Shown one piece after another: positions 1 through 8,716 of a DNA stretch of 64,000 nt (positions within the stretch are counted from its first letter, which is position 1; each line of letters opens with the position of its first letter). A model generated the notes under the pieces. It searched no databases, was not told the origin of the DNA, and worked only from the letters and a program-made list of their open reading frames with translations. A program made the translations under genes and the position numbers. Origin of the DNA: AV40 sp035568175 (lineage in GTDB: Bacteria; Verrucomicrobiota; Verrucomicrobiia; Chthoniobacterales; UBA10450); assembly GCA_035568175.1 (NCBI GenBank), contig DATMON010000004.1, positions 62,001 through 126,000 on the forward strand, written 5' to 3'.

Positions 1-70
1 CGCTTCGGCAGATGTGAATTTTGTTGTCGCCGATTGGCTTTGCCAAGCGCGCACGTCGACCGGAGCAACG

Positions 71-457
71 CTACAATCCGATCTTGGCGCGCTGCTTCTT
101 CAACTCGCCGCGTTTTCGTTTCGACTCCAGAATCTTTCGCTTGAGTGCAGCAGGTCGCACCGATCTGCGCCGCCTGGCTCTTTCCCGGTCGGCGATCTCA
201 GCGGCGCGACGCTTGCGGTGCGCTTCTTCAATCGCGTCGAGCAAACGCTCTCGCGCGAGCTTTCGATTCTGCGCCTGCGAACGCGAATCCTGAACCGTTA
301 CGCTGATGCCGCTCGGCCGATGCCGCAGCGTCACCGCGGTCGCAACTTTGTTTACGTTCTGGCCGCCCGGTCCGCTTGATCGCGTAAAGGTCTCCTTTAG
401 ATCGACATCGCGAATGCCGAGCCGCGCCATACGCTCCGCGCCCGAGTCTGTTGCCAT
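71..457 (-). CDS. RF-1 domain (GGQ) peptide chain release factor-like protein
   Basis: This 128-residue protein is a stand-alone RF-1 domain of the ArfB/YaeJ type. The family hydrolyses peptidyl-tRNA on ribosomes and rescues stalled ones. The catalytic GGQ lies at residues 31-33 in the context SSGPGGQNVNKV. The C-terminal third is very rich in Arg and Lys, like the ArfB tail that lies in the mRNA channel. There is no codon-recognition domain, so it is not RF1 or RF2. I chose the ATG at 457; a TTG at 520 would add 21 residues and overlap the upstream gene. The fold is certain, the exact role less so. Bases 1-70 hold nothing I can name. Confidence 0.85.
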   Translation of the reverse strand: MATDSGAERMARLGIRDVDLKETFTRSSGPGGQNVNKVATAVTLRHRPSGISVTVQDSRSQAQNRKLARERLLDAIEEAHRKRRAAEIADRERARRRRSVRPAALKRKILESKRKRGELKKQRAKIGL

Positions 458-503
458 TTGCTCGTCAAAATAGACGAGGTTCGCGAGTAATCGGCAACTG
501 CCT

Positions 504-1382
504 TTATTGCGCGGCGGCAACGCGCGGCGGCGCTTTGCCAGCGAAGATGGCGTCGAGGTCGGCCAGGACTTTTTGGGGACCGACGTCCTGCGAGCTAGAG
601 ATTAGCTTGCCGGTGGAATCGACCAAAACGAGAGATGGAATTCCGTTACCTGCACTCTTGCTGAGTACTTCCTTCTCTTTCAGTTTGCTGTAATCGACCG
701 CGAGCCAGGGCATGTTCTGCTCCTGCATGTACTTTTCCATTGCGAAGAGCGATCGGTCACGGCTGTAAAATACGACCTCGAACTCCGGATGATCGGGCGC
801 GACACGCTTGTAGTATTCGACCAGTTGCGGTGTGAATTTGCGGCAGGGCACGCACCATTCCGCTGAAAAATAAAACGCGATGAGTTTCTTGTTTGCTAAA
901 GCTGTCTCGTCGGCATGAGCAACGGTGCCGTTATGCAGTTGAACCAGGTCCTCTTTGAGGAATTGCAAAACCGCGTCGGTGCCGCCCGCATTCAGATTGG
1001 TGGGCTTGGCGCTGCGTTCGCGGATGAGGCGCGCCTCATAAGCGGCCTCAGACTTGCGAGCCGCTTCGGTTTGTTCGGTCCGGCGTTGCTCCGCAGCGGC
1101 CATTTGTTCTTGCATCGCGGCCGTCTTTTCCGGCGTAAGCGAATAAATTCCGCTCTTCAAAGCGGCTATCAGTTCCCCGGATGCGCCGGCTTTGAGCAGC
1201 GTTTTCTCTTTGGCTTCGTCGACGCTATCGGCGAAATGCCGAGTCGATAATTCCTGCATGAGCGCGTTGCTCGAATAGCCTGAGCGCAGCATCAGACCGA
1301 TCTCACTGACGGTGAGCGGCAGTTGCCCGGCGTGTGCTGCGAAAGCGGCGAGCAAAAAAAACAGATAAACCAAGCGACGCAT
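504..1382 (-). CDS. Exported thioredoxin-like (nucleoredoxin/TlpA type) protein
   Basis: A 292-residue protein with an N-terminal signal peptide (MRRLVYLFFLLAAFAAHAG), an Ala/Gln/Glu-rich, probably helical middle region (about residues 75-125), and a C-terminal thioredoxin fold. The redox motif WCVPC places the two cysteines at about residues 177 and 180, and a cis-Pro motif (GIPSL) follows. This layout resembles nucleoredoxin/tryparedoxin-like periplasmic thiol oxidoreductases. The start at 1382 is preferred over a longer TTG-led frame to 1430 because it puts the signal peptide at the N-terminus. The substrate is unknown. Confidence 0.8.
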   Translation of the reverse strand: MRRLVYLFFLLAAFAAHAGQLPLTVSEIGLMLRSGYSSNALMQELSTRHFADSVDEAKEKTLLKAGASGELIAALKSGIYSLTPEKTAAMQEQMAAAEQRRTEQTEAARKSEAAYEARLIRERSAKPTNLNAGGTDAVLQFLKEDLVQLHNGTVAHADETALANKKLIAFYFSAEWCVPCRKFTPQLVEYYKRVAPDHPEFEVVFYSRDRSLFAMEKYMQEQNMPWLAVDYSKLKEKEVLSKSAGNGIPSLVLVDSTGKLISSSQDVGPQKVLADLDAIFAGKAPPRVAAAQ

Positions 1383-1413
1383 GCATCTTAGGCAGCAGAA
1401 CGCGCGCCAGCGC

Positions 1414-1540
1414 GAAGCTCCAAAGCCCAAGCTCCAATATCCAATGAAACCTCAAGTTCCAATGTTCAAATCCAGGCAGACGCTTTGGAATTTGATGATT
1501 GGATATTCCCTGGAGTTTGGTGCTTGGTTTTTGGAATTTT
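1414..1540. repeat. Imperfect inverted repeat, TTGGAATTTG-type
   Basis: The stretch is made of short variations of CTCCAA/TTGGAG-like words. Its core is a perfect 10-bp inverted repeat, AATATCCAAT at 1436-1445 and ATTGGATATT at 1498-1507, with further looser pairing outside. It sits in the 430-base gap upstream of the thioredoxin-like gene and codes for nothing obvious. It looks like an intergenic repeat family rather than a terminator. Confidence 0.55.
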
Positions 1541-1547
1541 GAGCGCC

Positions 1548-1760
1548 CTACCGCAGTAGTAGCGCCATCTGGTCGCGATATTCCGGCTTCGATTCGGCTG
1601 CGGCGTTGGCTAACTGTCGGGCCGCGTCCGCCTGGACGGTCACATTGGCGTAAACTGCGCGAAGCTATCGTCGACCGCCACGTCTGGCGCGTTCGCCCAA
1701 ATGAATGAAGTGGAGATAGTCAGCAGCGTTTTCGGCGTGAGCTTCAGCCGCGGATTGCAA
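1548..1760 (-). pseudogene. Possible frameshifted gene remnant
   Basis: On the minus strand, one frame reads a protein-like stretch (LKLTPKTLLTISTSFIWAN, then VAVDDSFAQFTPM and a stop). Another frame continues just after it with NVTVQADAARQLANAAAES, then MALLLR and a stop. The composition suggests the tail of a helical, perhaps TPR-like protein broken by a frameshift near 1650. No start or family could be assigned. Confidence 0.25.
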
Positions 1761-1812
1761 CATCGACAATGTGCCGGGCAACGCTACGGTCGACCGTAAC
1801 GACACTGGCGGC

Positions 1813-2757
1813 ATGGCAGAAGAATCGACAACCATCGAATTGCTCGTGCCGAAAGAAGCAGCACGGCTTCGTCTCGATCAATTTTTGGCGCGCGAGCTGC
1901 CGAGATATTCGCGATCGCGCCTTCAGCAACTGGTGCGGAAAGAGTTCGTCACCCTCAATGGCTCCCCAGCCCGCCCTCGCGATCTCGTGCGCAGCGGCGA
2001 CCGAATTGAAGTAAACGAACCACCGCCGGAAAAGATCGACAATCGACCGGAAGCGATCCCGCTCGACGTTCTTTATGAAGACGAGGATTTGATCGTAATC
2101 AACAAACCGGCGGGGTTGGTCGTTCATCCTGGCGCGGGTCACCGCGAGCACACGTTGGTGAATGCGCTGCTCCATCATTTCCCAAAACTTTCCGGAATCG
2201 GCGGGAAGGAACGGCCGGGAATCGTGCATCGCCTTGATAAAGAGACGAGCGGCTGCCTGGTCGTCGCAAAAAACGACGAAGCGCACCGGGGATTATCGGA
2301 ACAATTCGAGCAACGCACCGTAGAAAAAATTTATCTCGCGCTGGTTGCTGGGAAGCTGCGCAAAAATACAGGAACGGTTGAAGAAAAAATCGGACGTCAT
2401 CCAGCAGATCGACAACGAATGTCGACTGCGTCGAGGCGCGGGCGCGCGGCGAAGACGGAATACCGTGTTTTGAGCTCATCGGATGAGACGAGCCTGGTCG
2501 AATGCAAATTGCACAGCGGCCGGACACACCAGGTGCGGGTTCATCTTCAGCATCTTGGCCACCCAGTTCTGGGCGACAGGATTTACGGCAAAAAGCACGC
2601 CGCAGTTTTCCCGCGACAAATGCTGCATGCTTGGAAATTAGGGTTTCGACATCCGCGCACGCTGGAGTGGAAAGGCTTCCAAGCTCCACTGCCGACCGAT
2701 TTTGAGAACGCCGTTAAATCGATGCGACCGTCGTTTTCTTTTGCGCGCCAAGCATAA
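1813..2757 (+). CDS. rluD: RluA/RluD-family 23S rRNA pseudouridine synthase
   Basis: A 314-residue enzyme that isomerises uridine to pseudouridine in large-subunit rRNA. An S4 RNA-binding domain covers about residues 10-70. The catalytic domain has the signature HRLDKETSG with the catalytic Asp at about residue 142, followed by family motifs GRTHQVRVH and HPVLGD. The length is normal for RluC/RluD. I start at ATG 1813; a longer frame from 1771 adds 14 residues without family similarity. The 3' end overlaps the convergent membrane gene by 44 bp. RluD fits better than RluC by general resemblance, but the target uridines cannot be read from the sequence. Confidence 0.85.
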   Translation: MAEESTTIELLVPKEAARLRLDQFLARELPRYSRSRLQQLVRKEFVTLNGSPARPRDLVRSGDRIEVNEPPPEKIDNRPEAIPLDVLYEDEDLIVINKPAGLVVHPGAGHREHTLVNALLHHFPKLSGIGGKERPGIVHRLDKETSGCLVVAKNDEAHRGLSEQFEQRTVEKIYLALVAGKLRKNTGTVEEKIGRHPADRQRMSTASRRGRAAKTEYRVLSSSDETSLVECKLHSGRTHQVRVHLQHLGHPVLGDRIYGKKHAAVFPRQMLHAWKLGFRHPRTLEWKGFQAPLPTDFENAVKSMRPSFSFARQA

Positions 2758-4036
2758 CTAAAGCGGCCAGGACCGGAGCGATAATGAGACCGCGCATCCA
2801 CGGCTCAGCGTGCCACGGCAGGCCAAAGAGACGTTCGTCCCAAAACAGGTAGTAAGAAAAAAGCGTGACCGAGAGAACGTTCCAGGCGTAAGCGCTTCGC
2901 CACGCCGCCAGCGGCAAAATCCAAACGCAATACCACGGATGCAAGATCGGGCTGAGCACCAGCACGACTCCGAAGGCCCAGAGCATTCCGCGTTTCCAAT
3001 CGCGAACGAACAGGAACGAGACCGAGATCACGCAGACAATCAGGATCGGATAGTAATGAAAACTTCGCTGGTGCGGGTTTGGCCAGACCGTTTCTTCAAT
3101 CAACCACCAAAAGAGATCGTTGAGCCGGGAGAGCTGGGTGAATTGGCCTAACGATTCCCAGATCCGAACCTTCGGAAAACCGAATGCAAAACTAAAGAGC
3201 ACCGGTATGAGTGCGGTCAGGGCCAGAGCAATCGCGCGCCAGCGCAATGCAACCGCGCAAAGTAAAACCAGCGATGCCGCGGCCAGATTGAGCGAGATGG
3301 CAATTCCAAATAGGAGAGCGGCTAAAACCGCCCACGACCACTTCGCTCCGGATCCAGTTTGAGTTGTCGATCGAACCAGCGCGAGAATTCCACCAACCAT
3401 CGACAGCATCATGAGACTGTCGAAATGCGCGGCCCCGGCAAAAGTGTAAACCGCGAGCGGATTCCAAGCGTACCACGCCGCGCCGCGATAACGATCCTCC
3501 CCGGCAATCAATCGCAAGAGCAACGCCGCCACTGCCAGGTCGGCGATGGCAAAAGTGATTTTGTAGAAAAGCGCCCGATTCTTTATCGCGCTCAGAACCT
3601 TGAAGAGCAGCTCCGCGCCCGGCGGATCAACGGCGCGAAGTTCAGGATGATTAATTTTAGCGGCCTGAGGAAAATCGTGCCGCAATTGGTCTAATTGAGG
3701 ATCGGCCGGCGCGATCAGATAAGGATTAAATCCGGCGCGCTGAATTTTGCCTTCCCATTGGTAGCGAAAAAGATCGTCGCCAGGTGCAAGCGGGAGCGCG
3801 ATCAATCGCAAAATTATCGCGACGCCCCAAAACAAGATCGCTTGTTTCTGAAGCGAGATGTCGACCTTGAAATTGGAAACTGCGGCCAGATAAGCCACAC
3901 CGCTGAGAAACGCGGCCGCGACAAACTTTGCCGGCATCGATTCGAGCGTCCAATCATCGAATAAATTAAGCGCCGCAAAAAAGATTAGCTCCAGCACCAG
4001 CGCCAGGGCGAACCGAATCATCTGGCCGTTTTTCAT
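2714..4036 (-). CDS. GT-C type membrane glycosyltransferase (DUF2029/mannosyltransferase-like)
   Basis: A 440-residue polytopic protein with roughly ten hydrophobic segments. An early loop carries paired acidic residues (GDDLFRYQWEGKIQ) followed by FNPYLIAP. This is the pattern of GT-C enzymes that use polyprenyl-phosphate sugars, where the acidic pair is catalytic. Later motifs (AWNPLAVYTFAGAAHFD, LHPWYCVWILP) match the same group. Its start overlaps the stop of the GH/GT2 fusion gene by 4 bp (ATGA), so the two are probably co-translated and work on the same glycan. The donor and acceptor are unknown. Confidence 0.7.
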   Translation of the reverse strand: MKNGQMIRFALALVLELIFFAALNLFDDWTLESMPAKFVAAAFLSGVAYLAAVSNFKVDISLQKQAILFWGVAIILRLIALPLAPGDDLFRYQWEGKIQRAGFNPYLIAPADPQLDQLRHDFPQAAKINHPELRAVDPPGAELLFKVLSAIKNRALFYKITFAIADLAVAALLLRLIAGEDRYRGAAWYAWNPLAVYTFAGAAHFDSLMMLSMVGGILALVRSTTQTGSGAKWSWAVLAALLFGIAISLNLAAASLVLLCAVALRWRAIALALTALIPVLFSFAFGFPKVRIWESLGQFTQLSRLNDLFWWLIEETVWPNPHQRSFHYYPILIVCVISVSFLFVRDWKRGMLWAFGVVLVLSPILHPWYCVWILPLAAWRSAYAWNVLSVTLFSYYLFWDERLFGLPWHAEPWMRGLIIAPVLAALVMLGAQKKTTVASI

Positions 4037-6612
4037 GTTTGGGCTGAGTCAGTCTGCATTGCCTCCATTGCCTGGACCGGCAAAACCGGCGGCGCAACAA
4101 CGCCGCGACCGCTGATTCGCTGCAAGCCGGCGCGATGCGCCGCAAGATCAACAAGTTCCGCCACTCGCGATTTCAAAGCCCGCGCGCGCGATGCAAGGAA
4201 AACAAGAAAGATGAAATACGGAATGATCGACCAAAGATCGAGATGGGAAGCGTGGAGCTGCCGGTAGATCACAATGCTCAGCGCGACCAGACTGATGATT
4301 ACCGTTGTGGTGACGAGCCGGTTGCGCAGCCGGACGCGGGTCAATCGTTTCGCGCCGGTGTGATCTTCCGTCACCGTTTGCAGAACAATGCTCCACCAAA
4401 AATTTCCGTAAATCTGGATGTCCCATTCGTTCCAACCGGTATCGATCGAATAGCGCCAGCCTTCTTCTTCGAGCAATTGGAAGATCGCGCCGAGCAAATG
4501 ATGGCGATCTCGCCCCTCTTCACTCCAGAAAACCCGCCGGCGCAGGCCGCGGCCCGGTTTGGCAGCGGCGGGCAAATGTTCGTGGGCACGAATGACGCTG
4601 CGCGGTGTCCGTTTGAAATGGAGCCAGGTGAAGTAGCGCGAAAATCCACGCACGAGCGGTTGCAGAAAAGCCAGACACATCACGAGCAACCGCGCGGGAA
4701 CAGTGTCGAATTTTGGCTCGATCCGCGCCCGAACCATGTAGGAAAGCGCCACTGTCAGCGTGCCGCCAAACATTAGATACGGGACGATCCGGAGCGAGGG
4801 CAGAAAAATTCCAAGACCAAACAGGAACAGCGTGAGCGCGAACCATTCGATGCTGCTGAGGTACGCGGCCAGGTCCGATTGCGGCGTGGCATACATCGAC
4901 TGGAAGAATCCTTCACCGAAAACGCCATGATAAATAACCGGGCGATCAATGAACCAGCTGAATCGCGGCGCGCCGTAAATTTGCCCGCGCCATTTCGCCG
5001 TCCCGGTCGGACCGAAGAAAATAAGATGTTTGAATCGGAGGAGCGATTCGGCTTCGCCGTAACCTTCCTGCTGTTTCAAAAACGCGCGAAGGGTGAAGCG
5101 CCGATGATGCCAGACAATAGCGGTGGGACTAAAACCGATGACGAAGCCCGCTTGCTGAAGGCGCCAGCAGAAATCAACGTCGTCACCGGCTTTATGATAC
5201 TCTGGGTCGAAACCGCCGATTTGGTCGAACGCCCAGCGGTAAAATGCCATGTTACAACCGGGAATGTGCTCGGCCACGGTATCGGTCAACAAAACGTGAC
5301 TCGGTCCGCCGGGCGCGGCGGCCACGCACGCCTGAATCGCGTTTTGCCCCGGCGGACTCACATTCGGCCCACCGACTCCGGCGTAATCGCTGCTCAAGAG
5401 CGTACCCACTAAATAGTACAGCCAATCGGGATCGGCCATGCAGTCCGAGTCGGTGTAGGCGAACACTTCGCCTTTGGCCGCGGCCGCGCCGGTGTTGCGC
5501 GCGTGACTCAAACCGTGATTGCTCTGAGGAATGTAACGGACACTTGGAAATTGCGCGGCGACCTGCGCCGTGTTGTCAGTCGACCCGTCGTCAACCAGGA
5601 TGACTTCGTAATTTGGATAATTGAGTTTGCCTAACGACTCGAGACAATCGGCCAACGTCCGAGCCCCGTTGTAGGAACAAACAATCACCGAAACCAACGG
5701 CGCCTCCGAGAGAGCGCGATGCGGCAGAGTTGAATTGTCCTGGCCGAATTTGTCGCGCAGTGCGTGAAACGCTTTCTTCGGCTCGCGCTCGCGGGTAACA
5801 ATCCCGAAAGCCCAGTCCGTTACTTCGTTACCGCCGGTAAACCATTCGTCCGTCCAGGAAAACAAAATTGTTCCGGAAAGTCCGCATTTGCCCACGCTCT
5901 CGATGTGCCAGCCGAGCATCTCCGCCTGCTCGTCCTGCGAATGGCGGATCGTATCCATGCCGAACTCACCCAGAATGAGTGGACGCTCGCCGGTAAGATT
6001 CTGCAGGCGCAAAAGGTAGCGTTCGAAATCGCGCTGATTGTGTAGATAAACGTTGAAGCAGAAAAAATCGACGTTCTGCGGGAGTAAATATTCGGTCGGC
6101 GGATAGGTCGCATAGGAATAGAGGACGTTGGGGTCGACTGCACGTCCGATCCGAACAAGGTGCTCAACAAATTCGGTCACCCGCTGCACACCGAGCCAGC
6201 GCGCCATTGTGCTTGCAATCTCGTTGCCGACCAAATAACCAAGCACGGCCGGATTACCGACATATCTCCGAACCGTGGTGCGCACCATTCGCACGATTTC
6301 GTTGCGAATTTTTTTCTCCCGCAAAAACTCAATGTGTTTTTCCCACGGCAGCGTGATCAAAACCCGCATTCCGGCCGCGAAACATTTTTCCAGGAACCAC
6401 TCCGGAGGCGGATGATAAACCCGCAAGACGTTCAATCCGATCCCGCGCATCATCCGAAGATCGATATCCACCTGTTCAGGCCGGCCGAAACTGTTCCCCT
6501 TCGCGTCCGGTTTAAACGGGCCGTAAGTCGCGCCTTTGATGAAAAACTTCCGGTCGCCGTCGAAAAAGAACTTCGAGACAGCGCGAATCCGCGAGTTTGT
6601 GGAATTTGTCAT
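4033..6612 (-). CDS. Fusion of a TIM-barrel glycoside hydrolase and a membrane GT2 glycosyltransferase
   Basis: An 859-residue two-enzyme polypeptide. Residues about 10-290 look like a clan-A (GH2/GH5-like) TIM barrel: FFIKGATYGPF near the start, GNEIAST with the expected acid/base Glu, and ILGEFGMD with the expected nucleophile Glu. Residues about 305-560 are a GT2 domain: VSVIVCSYNG, VDDGSTDNT, TDSDC as the DXD-like site, and AGDDVDF. Two or three membrane segments follow (about 600-650), then a soluble stretch, another hydrophobic segment pair (about 770-810) and a charged tail. It overlaps hemL upstream (6609-6612) and the GT-C gene downstream, forming a three-gene unit. It probably builds and trims an extracellular or membrane glycan. 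Confidence 0.75.
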   Translation of the reverse strand: MTNSTNSRIRAVSKFFFDGDRKFFIKGATYGPFKPDAKGNSFGRPEQVDIDLRMMRGIGLNVLRVYHPPPEWFLEKCFAAGMRVLITLPWEKHIEFLREKKIRNEIVRMVRTTVRRYVGNPAVLGYLVGNEIASTMARWLGVQRVTEFVEHLVRIGRAVDPNVLYSYATYPPTEYLLPQNVDFFCFNVYLHNQRDFERYLLRLQNLTGERPLILGEFGMDTIRHSQDEQAEMLGWHIESVGKCGLSGTILFSWTDEWFTGGNEVTDWAFGIVTREREPKKAFHALRDKFGQDNSTLPHRALSEAPLVSVIVCSYNGARTLADCLESLGKLNYPNYEVILVDDGSTDNTAQVAAQFPSVRYIPQSNHGLSHARNTGAAAAKGEVFAYTDSDCMADPDWLYYLVGTLLSSDYAGVGGPNVSPPGQNAIQACVAAAPGGPSHVLLTDTVAEHIPGCNMAFYRWAFDQIGGFDPEYHKAGDDVDFCWRLQQAGFVIGFSPTAIVWHHRRFTLRAFLKQQEGYGEAESLLRFKHLIFFGPTGTAKWRGQIYGAPRFSWFIDRPVIYHGVFGEGFFQSMYATPQSDLAAYLSSIEWFALTLFLFGLGIFLPSLRIVPYLMFGGTLTVALSYMVRARIEPKFDTVPARLLVMCLAFLQPLVRGFSRYFTWLHFKRTPRSVIRAHEHLPAAAKPGRGLRRRVFWSEEGRDRHHLLGAIFQLLEEEGWRYSIDTGWNEWDIQIYGNFWWSIVLQTVTEDHTGAKRLTRVRLRNRLVTTTVIISLVALSIVIYRQLHASHLDLWSIIPYFIFLVFLASRARALKSRVAELVDLAAHRAGLQRISGRGVVAPPVLPVQAMEAMQTDSAQT

Positions 6613-7889
6613 TTCGAGTGAAGCGCTTGTCGAACAACGTTCGCGGTGCGTTCGACGTCGTTCGGAGTGTGGGCCGTGGAAACGAAACCGGTTTCAAACT
6701 GGGACGGCGCGAAATAAACACCGCGCTCCAAACAGGCATGGAAAAATTTCGCGAACATTTTTAGGTCACTTCGCTTCGCACCCGCAAGATCGACAATCGG
6801 TCCGCGCGCGAAGAACAAACAAAACATCGAGCCGATTCTGTGAAACGTGGTTTCGACCTTCACGTCGGCGATCGCGACACGCGTCAACTCTTCGAATTGG
6901 GCGCCGAGTTTTTCGAGCAGTTCCCATCCGTCGATCCGTTCGAGCTCGCGCAGTTGCGCCAGTCCCGCGGCCATCGCCAGCGGATTTCCCGAAAGCGTTC
7001 CCGCCTGATAAACTGGTCCGTCCGGTGAAAGTTGATCCATGATTTCGGCGCGTCCGCCAAACGCGCCGACCGGCAATCCGCCGCCAATCACTTTACCAAG
7101 GGCGGTCAGGTCGGGCTTGATTCCATAAATCTCCTGAGCGCCACCGCGTGCAACACGAAATCCGGTCATCACTTCATCGAAAATTAAAAGCGCGTCCCAT
7201 TTGGTGCATTCATCTCGCAAGCTCGAGAGAAAATTTTCTTTTGTAAAATAAAGCCCGGCGTTCGCGGGGATCGGCTCCAGAATGACGCCTGCGATTTTGT
7301 TTTTGTTTTCGACGAAAGTTTTTCGGACAAGATCGACATCATTGAACGGCAGAGAAATGGTGAGCTCGGCGAACGATTTAGGGACGCCTGCGCTATCAGG
7401 GCGTCCGTGAGTAAGCGCGCCACTGCCGGCCTGAACCAAAAGTGAATCGGCATGACCGTGATAACAGCCATCGAATTTGATAATCTTGTCGCGCCCGGTG
7501 AATCCGCGCGCCAGTCGAATGCACGACATCGCCGCTTCAGTCCCGCTATTGACCATGCGGACCTTTTCGATCGACGGCATCCATTGGCAGATTAGTTCGG
7601 CCAATTCCACTTCGAGCGGGTTCGGAATTCCGAAACTTAATCCGCGCGTGGCCACTTCGCGCACGGCATTGATCACAACGTTCGGCGCGTGACCGAGAAT
7701 GGCCGGGCCCCAACTGCCAACGTAGTCGATGTATTCGTTGCCATCGACGTCCCAGATTCTCGAGCCCGCGGCGCGCTCAACGAAAAAAGGTTCGCCGCCG
7801 ACATTGCGGAGTGCACGCACCGGCGAATTAACTCCGCCGGGAATGCGCTCTTGAGCTGCGGCAAACAGTTTCGACGAACGGCCAGTCAC
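6609..7889 (-). CDS. hemL: Glutamate-1-semialdehyde 2,1-aminomutase
   Basis: A 426-residue PLP enzyme that converts glutamate-1-semialdehyde to 5-aminolevulinate in the C5 route to tetrapyrroles. Family landmarks are all present: PGGVNSPVRA near the N-terminus, NSGTEA, CYHGH, FDEVMTGFR, and the PLP lysine K266 in LGKVIGGGLPVGA. The length is standard. The start is a GTG at 7889, giving VTGRSSKLF. The AT-rich bases at about 7895-7925 may hold its promoter. Its stop overlaps the start of the GH/GT2 fusion by 4 bp, which is an unusual operon partner for a haem gene. Confidence 0.95.
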   Translation of the reverse strand: MTGRSSKLFAAAQERIPGGVNSPVRALRNVGGEPFFVERAAGSRIWDVDGNEYIDYVGSWGPAILGHAPNVVINAVREVATRGLSFGIPNPLEVELAELICQWMPSIEKVRMVNSGTEAAMSCIRLARGFTGRDKIIKFDGCYHGHADSLLVQAGSGALTHGRPDSAGVPKSFAELTISLPFNDVDLVRKTFVENKNKIAGVILEPIPANAGLYFTKENFLSSLRDECTKWDALLIFDEVMTGFRVARGGAQEIYGIKPDLTALGKVIGGGLPVGAFGGRAEIMDQLSPDGPVYQAGTLSGNPLAMAAGLAQLRELERIDGWELLEKLGAQFEELTRVAIADVKVETTFHRIGSMFCLFFARGPIVDLAGAKRSDLKMFAKFFHACLERGVYFAPSQFETGFVSTAHTPNDVERTANVVRQALHSK

Positions 7890-8055
7890 GCGCCGAAGAT
7901 AATCATTAATTCGTTAAATCGCTAAATCTCAGAAACTCGAACGAGATTCCATGGACGAAGCCCGCGAGGGGTGAGCTCGCGGGCAGCGAGCGAATCAATC
8001 GAACCGGCGTGCGAAGAAAAAGCCTCATTGTCCACAAGACCCGAGCATGGTTTCG

Positions 8056-8127
8056 AGGCGGGGGCGGGAATCGAACCCGCGAATAGCGGTTTTGCAGACC
8101 GCAGCCTTACCACTTGGCTACCCCGCC
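8056..8127 (-). tRNA. tRNA-Cys (anticodon GCA)
   Basis: The minus strand folds as a full cloverleaf of 72 nt. Acceptor GGCGGGG pairs with CCCCGCC, the discriminator is U as expected for Cys, the D loop contains AAGTGGTAAGG, the anticodon loop is CTGCAAA with GCA at 34-36, and the T arm is GCGGGTTCGATTCCCGC. The 3' CCA is not encoded. The flanks 7890-8055 and 8128-8249 hold no gene I can support. Confidence 0.95.
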
Positions 8128-8249
8128 GTTAGCGGAAGGTGAGAGTAACGCGCGACCCAACTGTGTCAACGTCAGCGCAGTCTAGAGAGAGAAAGTCCGC
8201 CAAAGCACCGATGATCGGTGCACAAATTCGCGCCAGCAGACTCGCGACT

Positions 8250-8420
8250 TTACTTTGGAGGTTTTACGACGACCTGTCCTGGTTTCGCATCGTCGCCGAT
8301 CACGATAAAACGACCGTGATACGGCGGCATCGGCTTCGCCGGGTACGGCGGGCGGATGATCGCGAACGCTTGCACTGCGAGTACAAGACCAAGCAGGACG
8401 CCGAGCGTGAACGGCCTCAT
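8250..8420 (-). CDS. Small exported or membrane-anchored protein, 56 aa
   Basis: A short frame from ATG 8420 to TAA 8250. The first 22 residues (MRPFTLGVLLGLVLAVQAFA) form a clear signal peptide or membrane anchor. A Pro-rich stretch (RPPYPAKPMPPYHG) and a short hydrophilic end finishing VVVKPPK follow. A purine-rich AGAGAGAAAC lies in the right place for a ribosome-binding site. No family is recognised. It is coding-like because hydrophobic core, AXA-like cleavage site and Pro-rich passage follow each other in order. Confidence 0.55.
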   Translation of the reverse strand: MRPFTLGVLLGLVLAVQAFAIIRPPYPAKPMPPYHGRFIVIGDDAKPGQVVVKPPK

Positions 8421-8427
8421 ATTGCTG

Positions 8428-8716
8428 TTTCTCTCTGCATCATTCGTGCCATAGAAATTCTAATCCCGCGCCCTGGCTCAGTGGGTAAACGACCACCGGC
8501 CGGTGGAGAGAGCGCGAAACGGGTGAGCGTTGAAACGGAAGATCGCTACATCCGAATTGGATATCGAGACAACATGCGCGCTGAAGGCAGGAACAACTGA
8601 GGTTCGCAGCATGTCTAAACCGCCGCGCATATTAATCAGCGAGAATCGGATTGTCCAACATTTTGTGAGCGGCAGGCGACTTTCGCATTTCGGATTTCGA
8701 ATTAGTTTCCCGTCCG
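8428..8716. other. Gap upstream of gspF with no recognisable feature
   Basis: About 290 bases between the small exported gene and gspF. Short open frames exist on the plus strand, but none has protein-like composition or a good start. The promoter of the gspF-gspG unit should lie here, but no convincing -35/-10 pair was seen. Confidence 0.4.

Noticed and set aside
1744..2286. A 180-codon minus-strand frame opposite rluD
   Set aside because: It is the shadow of the rluD reading frame. rluD has all family motifs, and the opposite frame has none.
8139..8600. A plus-strand frame of 153 codons
   Set aside because: It lies over the small minus-strand exported gene, has no signal or domain, and its composition is that of a shadow frame.
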